From assembly GCA_017549665.1 (NCBI GenBank), contig JAFYUD010000212.1:1-20536 (forward strand): a stretch of DNA of 20,536 nucleotides, written 5' to 3'. Within the stretch, counting starts at the first letter, position 1. Every line of letters begins with the position of its first letter. The translations under genes and the position numbers were made by a program. The stretch comes from Clostridia bacterium (GTDB lineage Bacteria > Bacillota_A > Clostridia > Oscillospirales > Acutalibacteraceae). Positions 15,386-20,536 of the stretch are shown here, in pieces. Under the pieces are notes generated by a model, which was given only the letters and a program-made list of their open reading frames with translations, ran no database searches and was not told the origin of the DNA.

Positions 15386-18300
15386 ATGCGACTTCCGAAA
15401 ATTGATATGAAATCCGTGTGTCATCCTTACCCCGAAACAACTATGTTCGGGGCTGTTGAGATGTCTGCAAAGAAGTTCCCCGATGCACCGGCATACGATT
15501 TTATGGATAAAATTACGTCGTTCCGTGAGTTTATGGCTAAAATTGAGCTTGCAGCAAAAGCATTTATCGCACATGGTATCAGAGCTGATGATGCCGTGAC
15601 AATATGTATGCCCAATACGCCTCAGGCTGTTATCTGCCTTTATGCGCTCAACAGAATCGGTGCTGTCGCAAATATGATTCATCCTCTTTCTTCTCAGAAG
15701 AATATTACATTTTATCTCGATTTTGCCGAAAGTCGTATGATTCTCACTCTTGACCAGTTTTATCCCAAGGTGAAGAAGGCATGTGAAGAGTCTGTCCTTG
15801 GTGCAAAAGTAATTGTTGCAAGAATTCAGGAGGAGTTGCCTGCAGTAAAAGGCTTCCTTTACAAAAATCTGAAAAATAAAGAAAATCTTAAGTATCCTGA
15901 TGATGAAAATGATATCACATGGGTTGATTTCGTAAAGTCAGGGGAGGGAATTACCCTTCCTGATGTTGAATATGTGAAGGATAAAACCTCAGTCATACTT
16001 TACAGCGGCGGTACAAGCGGTACACCGAAGGGAATACAGCTTACTGATTACAATTTCAATGCACTCGGCATGCAGATTGCCGAAATATGCGGCTGTAACC
16101 TTACCTATGGCTGTAAATTCCTGTCAGTCATGCCGATTTTTCACGGCTTCGGACTTGGTATCGGTATACACACAATCCTTGAAAACGGTGCGATGTGTAT
16201 TCTTATTCCTCAGTTTACAAAGGAAAGCTATGCTGAGGCAATACTTAAAAAGAAACCGAATTTTATCGCAGGTGTGCCTACTCTTTTTGAGGCGCTTCTG
16301 CGGGTTGATACACTTAAAAATGCAGATCTTTCTTTCCTTATCGGTGTTTTCAGCGGCGGTGATGCGCTCAGTCCTGAGCTTAAGAAACGAGTTGATGCAT
16401 TTTTCACAGAGCACAATGCAAAGCTTCAGATACGTGAAGGCTACGGCCTGACCGAATGTGTTACGGCATCATGCGTAACTCCTGTTGACAGGTCCAAAAC
16501 GGGAAGCATCGGTCTTCCTCTGCGTGACATGAAGTACAGAATCGTTGAACCCGGAACATTCAGTGATGTGCCTGTTGGTGAAAAAGGTGAAATAATCATC
16601 AGCGGCCCCACACTTATGACGGGATATATGAAAAACGAGGAAGAAAACAGCAACACTCTCCGTGTTGACAGTGACGGTGTGACATGGCTCTTCACCGGCG
16701 ACCTGGGCAGTGTTGATGATGAAGGCTTCGTATACTTCCATCAGCGTATAAAGCGTATGATTATCACAAGCGGATACAATGTTTTTCCCTCTCATATAGA
16801 AAAAATTCTCGACAAGCATCCTGATGTTGATTGCTCATGCGTAATCGGTATTCCCGACCCTTACAAAATGCAGAAAATCAGGGCATATATTTCACTTAAA
16901 CCCGAAATTGTCGAGTCCGAGGATGAAAAGAAAAAGATACGTGATTTCTGCGTGTCTTATCTTGACGTGTTTGAAATTCCTCACGAAATTGTTTTCAGAC
17001 GTGAATTGCCGAAAACACTCGTAGGCAAGGTTGCATATCATAATCTTGAAAAAGAAGCCATGGTAGAAACTGATGTGCTTACAGATTCTGTCAGACAGAT
17101 TCTCGGTGTTGATAATATCGGTGAGGATGCAGGCTTCCTGAGTCTGGGCGGTAACAGTCTCAAGGCGCTTGAGCTTAAGAGTATGCTTGAAGAAAAAGGC
17201 TATGATGTTCAGCTCAGTAAGATTTTTAATGCCTCAGACCTTCAGTCGCTGAGTGAGGCGCTGACTCTTTCAGAAAAATCTTCTGATGCTGTCACATATT
17301 CCTCCGTTATGAATATGACTCATGCTCAGAAGCGGATATATACATCACAGATGATGGCACCTGATGCAACTATGTATAACATTACTTTTGCATTCAGTGT
17401 GCAGAATCTTAATGTCAGAAAGCTTGAAAATGCGGTCAATGCAATGCTAAACCGCCATGAGAGCTTCAGGACACATTTTGAAAACCGTAACGGTGAGCTT
17501 CTGCAGATTATTGACAAGTCTGCAAAAACAGCTGTTGAGAAGCTCAGAAGTGACGACATCAGTGCATTTGTAAGACCATTTGACCTGACACAGTCACCAC
17601 TTATCCGTGTTGGATATTACAATAATACCGTTGTTTTTGATATGCATCATATCATTTCAGACGGTGGCACTCTGCCTGTTTTCTTCAGGGATCTTAATGA
17701 GCTTTACATGGGCAGAAAGCTTGATGAAAAAGTTGTTCAGTACGGTGAATTTGCGGCAACTGAGCCTGATTTCAGTCGCAGTGAAGAGTACTGGCTTTCA
17801 GTTTTTGCAGATGAAGCACAGGAGCTTTCATTGATTACTGATTTCCCGAGACAGGAAAAACAGACATTTTCAGGCAGCGGAGTTTACGATTCGGTAGATA
17901 TTGACCTTCATCACAGAATCTGTGACAAGTGCAGACAGCTGAATATCACACCGTATGTATTTTATATGTCATGCTTCAATATTCTTCTGTCAGAATTTTC
18001 AGGCAGTGAGGATATTGTTGTCGGCATGCCCGTAAGCGGCAGAAACGGCAGATTCTTAAATACTGTGGGTATGTTTGTAAATACTGTTGCGTTGAGAAAC
18101 AGACCGTCTGCTGATAAAAAAATATCTGATTTCTTTGACGAGGTCAGAATCAATTCAGTTTCAGCCATTGACAATCAGGATTATCCCTTTGATGAGCTTG
18201 TAAGAAAACTCAGTCTTGAAACGGGAAAAAGAAACCCGCTTTTTGATGTAATGTTTGCTTATCAGAGTGATGAGCTTACTTCTGTTGTCTTCGGAGACGA

Positions 18301-18664
18301 AAATGCACAGCTTATTCCCGTGCCCGTTACATCAGCCAAGTGTGATTTCTCATTCAGCGTTATGCCTCGTAATGAAGATGTTGTGCTGATGGTTGAATAC
18401 TGCACAGATTTGTATAAAGAAAATAAAATCAGAAGCTTTATCAATTCATTCAGACTCATTCTTGAAAAGTGTCTTGATGAAAACAAGCTTATAGGTGAAA
18501 TCACAGCTGTAACAGAAAATGAAAGACAGCTGCTTCTTTCAGATTTCAATGATACGGCATTTGATTATACTATAAATGCAAATGCAACGCTGTACAGTCT
18601 TTTTGAAGAAAATGCCCTTAAAAATCCTGAAAAGTCTGTATCAGAGCTGACGGTAAAGCTTTAA
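15386..18664 (+). CDS. Non-ribosomal peptide synthetase, first part: acyl-AMP ligase, carrier protein, condensation domain (frame ends early)
   Basis: The 1092-residue frame holds a loading module and the start of an extension module. Residues about 1-560 are an adenylate-forming ligase closer to fatty-acyl-CoA ligases than to amino-acid domains. It has Y206-S-G-G-T-S-G-T-P-K-G, G352-Y-G-L-T-E, and L-P-K-T-L-V-G-K548 with the catalytic Lys. A carrier domain follows with L-G-G-N-S591-L as phosphopantetheine site. A condensation domain spans about 645-1060 with H754-H755-I-I-S-D-G. The frame then enters a second adenylation domain, reads N-P-E-K, and turns into a short unrelated tail (S-V-S-E-L-T-V-K-L) before a TAA. 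The rest continues in another frame. Start ATG 15386 follows AGGAGA by 7 bases. Likely role: load a fatty or other acyl group and join it to an amino acid. Confidence 0.9.
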   Translation: MRLPKIDMKSVCHPYPETTMFGAVEMSAKKFPDAPAYDFMDKITSFREFMAKIELAAKAFIAHGIRADDAVTICMPNTPQAVICLYALNRIGAVANMIHPLSSQKNITFYLDFAESRMILTLDQFYPKVKKACEESVLGAKVIVARIQEELPAVKGFLYKNLKNKENLKYPDDENDITWVDFVKSGEGITLPDVEYVKDKTSVILYSGGTSGTPKGIQLTDYNFNALGMQIAEICGCNLTYGCKFLSVMPIFHGFGLGIGIHTILENGAMCILIPQFTKESYAEAILKKKPNFIAGVPTLFEALLRVDTLKNADLSFLIGVFSGGDALSPELKKRVDAFFTEHNAKLQIREGYGLTECVTASCVTPVDRSKTGSIGLPLRDMKYRIVEPGTFSDVPVGEKGEIIISGPTLMTGYMKNEEENSNTLRVDSDGVTWLFTGDLGSVDDEGFVYFHQRIKRMIITSGYNVFPSHIEKILDKHPDVDCSCVIGIPDPYKMQKIRAYISLKPEIVESEDEKKKIRDFCVSYLDVFEIPHEIVFRRELPKTLVGKVAYHNLEKEAMVETDVLTDSVRQILGVDNIGEDAGFLSLGGNSLKALELKSMLEEKGYDVQLSKIFNASDLQSLSEALTLSEKSSDAVTYSSVMNMTHAQKRIYTSQMMAPDATMYNITFAFSVQNLNVRKLENAVNAMLNRHESFRTHFENRNGELLQIIDKSAKTAVEKLRSDDISAFVRPFDLTQSPLIRVGYYNNTVVFDMHHIISDGGTLPVFFRDLNELYMGRKLDEKVVQYGEFAATEPDFSRSEEYWLSVFADEAQELSLITDFPRQEKQTFSGSGVYDSVDIDLHHRICDKCRQLNITPYVFYMSCFNILLSEFSGSEDIVVGMPVSGRNGRFLNTVGMFVNTVALRNRPSADKKISDFFDEVRINSVSAIDNQDYPFDELVRKLSLETGKRNPLFDVMFAYQSDELTSVVFGDENAQLIPVPVTSAKCDFSFSVMPRNEDVVLMVEYCTDLYKENKIRSFINSFRLILEKCLDENKLIGEITAVTENERQLLLSDFNDTAFDYTINANATLYSLFEENALKNPEKSVSELTVKL
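18630..18633 (+). other. Frameshift site in the NRPS gene (apparent loss of one A)
   Basis: The run here is four A in C-C-T-G-A-A-A-A-G-T-C. With five A the reading would be P-E-K-V-C-I-R-A-D-G-K-A-L-K-Y-K, the normal start of an adenylation domain. With four, translation ends 31 bases later at 18662-18664. Frame +1 is then open from 18631 to the window end. Confidence 0.85.
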
Positions 18665-20536
18665 AATACAAAAATCTTCTTTATATTTCATGCGCTCTTG
18701 ACGGCAGAATACGGGAGATGACAGACGGTAACAAATCTGTTATCGCTGTTATTGCTCATCGCTCAGCAGAGATGTATTGCGCTGTCTACGGTATTATCCG
18801 TGGAGGAAATGCTTATCTGCCTTTGTCACCCGATTATCCTCAGGAGAGAATAGAGTATATACTCCGGAACAGCGGTGCCGCATTGGTTGTTGTTCAGGGT
18901 GACTTTGTTCATCTTGCAGGTGATATGCCGTGCATTAATATGACGGAATTTGTGAATAATCCTGCACAGTATGAAAATGTACCATCTGCGGCAAGTGCAG
19001 ATGACACAGCATATGTGATTTATACATCAGGCTCTACGGGGAATCCGAAGGGTGCAAAAGTGAGTCACAGATCTGCAGTCAACAGAATTCTCTGGATGCA
19101 TGACAGATATCCTCTTTGTGAAAATGATGTGATTCTGCAGAAGACACCTTATACCTTTGATGTTTCCGTATGGGAAATTTTCTGGTGGGGTATAAGAGGC
19201 GGAAGTCTGGCAGCATCAAAGCCCGGTGAGCATTTTCTGCCTGCAAGGATTATTGATGAAGTATACAGCAATAACGTAACACACATTCATTTTGTGCCTT
19301 CTGTGTTTGAGCTGTTTCTCAATTACCTTGAAGCGCATCAGGATGAAGCCGACAGATTCGCTTCTGTCAGATATGTATTTCTGTCAGGTGAAGCACTTTC
19401 AGCTTCGCTTGTAAACAGATTTTATAAGATATTCAGTATTGATAATGTTACACTTCATAATCTTTACGGTCCTACGGAATGCGCCGTTGACGTAACGTAT
19501 TACGATTGTGCTGAAAATGAAACAGACCCTGTGCCCATAGGCAAGCCCGTATATAATACACAGATTTATGTTGCAGATAAAAATATGAATATTCTGCCCG
19601 TAGGTGTGAAGGGTGAGCTTTGCATCGGTGGAATGAATGTAGGCCAGGGATACATCGGAAACGAAAAGCTTACTGACGAAAAGTTCGTTGAAAATCCGTT
19701 CGGTGACGGCAAACTCTATAAAACAGGAGATTTTGCATACTTCAGAGATGACGGAAATATCATTTTCTGCGGAAGAATGGATAATCAGATCAAGCTCAAC
19801 GGTCAGCGTATTGAGATTGATGAAATTGAATCAGTCGTTGCAGCTGTAAGTGAAGTTGACAGTGCTGCAGTTATTGTAAAGAAGCAGAACGGAAATGATA
19901 TTCTTGCCGTGTTCTACTGTGCAAAGACAGATTGTGATGACATTATATACAGCATCTGTGCAAAGAAGCTGCCGTCTTATATGATTCCGTCTGCGTTCTG
20001 CCGAGTTGAAAAAATGCCGCTGAATGCCAGCGGAAAGCTTGACAGAAAAGCACTTGCAGCTTTGTCTGTAAGAGTCTTTACAGATGATGTTGTTGCACCT
20101 GTCAACGAAACAGAAAAATTTATCTGCGAAGCATTCAGGGATGTCCTTGGCGTGAATGATATCGGCAGAAACAGTAATTTCTTCTCGCTTGGTGGAAGCA
20201 GCCTGTCTGTAATTTCTCTCTTGTCACGTGACGGTTTTGAAAAGCTGACAGCAGCTGATATATTAAAAAATCCCACTCCCGAAGCACTTGCCACAGCAAT
20301 GGGTGACAGTGTGAAAGTGAGATTCAGATATACAGATGTGCTTTACCGGAGTAAGGAAAGCAGAAAGCTTCTTGTGCTGCTTCCGTTTGCAGGCGGTAAA
20401 GCAGAGAGCTTTGCAAAGCTTCTGAATGAAATCCGCAGCACAGATTATGCAACGGTTGCATATATTGATTATCTTCACTCTGACAGTGAATGTAAGGCTG
20501 CAGCAGAGGAAATCAGACGTCTTGCAGAGGATAAAG
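18634..20536 (+). CDS. Non-ribosomal peptide synthetase, second part: serine-type adenylation, carrier protein, start of thioesterase (frameshifted, runs off the window)
   Basis: This is the continuation of the NRPS in the shifted frame, open for more than 630 codons to the window edge. Adenylation motifs are Y-T-S-G-S-T-G-N-P-K-G (19021), F-D-V-S-V-W-E (19156), L-Y-G-P-T-E (19462), Y-K-T-G-D and N-A-S-G-K (Lys codon 20035). Pocket residues aligned by eye to GrsA are D, V, W (19159-19173), H (19288), F and S (19378, 19384), L (19462), V and D (19486, 19489) and K. This equals a published serine code. A carrier domain follows with F-F-S-L-G-G-S-S-L (Ser codon 20200). From about 20370 an alpha/beta-hydrolase thioesterase begins (L-L-V-L-L-P-F-A-G-G); its catalytic Ser lies outside. 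No good internal start exists, so without frame restoration this half is probably not made. Confidence 0.85.

Noticed and set aside
15203..15682. Open frame of 159 codons on the minus strand
   Set aside because: It overlaps the start and promoter of the NRPS, has no ribosome binding site, and its composition (His- and Cys-rich, no recognisable fold) looks like antisense of a coding region.
18618..18664. Programmed -1 frameshift joining the two NRPS parts
   Set aside because: No X-XXY-YYZ slippery heptamer is in frame before the stop and no strong downstream hairpin was seen. A GAAAAG tetranucleotide run is a weak slip site. Loss of one A explains the data better.
15386..20536. Enterobactin-type catecholate siderophore cluster
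   Set aside because: The serine module is EntF-like, but the loading ligase has fatty-acyl-type motifs, and no genes for dihydroxybenzoate synthesis or siderophore transport are in the window.

Overview
The window reads as a chromosomal segment from a low-to-moderate GC Gram-positive anaerobe of the class Clostridia, probably an uncultured Oscillospiraceae/Ruminococcaceae-like gut bacterium. This is inferred from strong AGGAGG-type ribosome binding sites, sigma-A-like promoters, tight operons, a LytTR-DUF3021 pair, an exported SLH-domain protein and a short epsilon subunit. No rRNA, tRNA, insertion sequence, prophage or CRISPR array was seen.

Layout. (1) 1-3534, plus strand: the end of an F-type ATP synthase operon (atpA tail, atpG, atpD, atpC), followed without an obvious terminator by an exported or membrane-anchored calcineurin-like phosphoesterase. 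(2) 3577-5049, minus strand: a LytTR DNA-binding protein with its DUF3021 membrane partner, and a NimA-type pyridoxamine-phosphate-oxidase-fold protein. (3) 5237-6890, plus strand: a secreted SGNH/GDSL hydrolase with SLH-like C-terminal repeats, and a small Cys-pair lipoprotein. (4) 6930-10904, minus strand: a tightly coupled three-gene operon of a membrane-anchored DUF4838 glycosidase-like protein, a DUF4886 SGNH-like hydrolase and a Gfo/Idh/MocA oxidoreductase, probably for carbohydrate processing. (5) 11032-13563, minus strand: a SulP/STAS anion transporter and an endonuclease/exonuclease/phosphatase-fold enzyme. (6) 13688 to the end: a Sfp-type phosphopantetheinyl transferase (plus), an Lgt-like membrane protein (minus) and a large non-ribosomal peptide synthetase (plus) that runs off the window.

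The most interesting locus is the NRPS. Its order is acyl-CoA-ligase-like AMP ligase, carrier protein, condensation, adenylation, carrier protein, start of a thioesterase. Read by hand, the second adenylation domain gives the pocket residues D-V-W-H-F-S-L-V-D-K, which matches a known serine code. The simplest product is an N-acyl-serine. An oligomeric serine ester, as made by EntF, is also possible. The nearby phosphopantetheinyl transferase could activate the carrier domains. The reading frame is broken at 18630-18633 by what looks like loss of one A from an A5 run. This is either a real inactivating or phase-variable mutation or an assembly error. Everything downstream is intact and open in the other frame to the window edge.

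All family assignments come from motifs read by eye; no database search was run.
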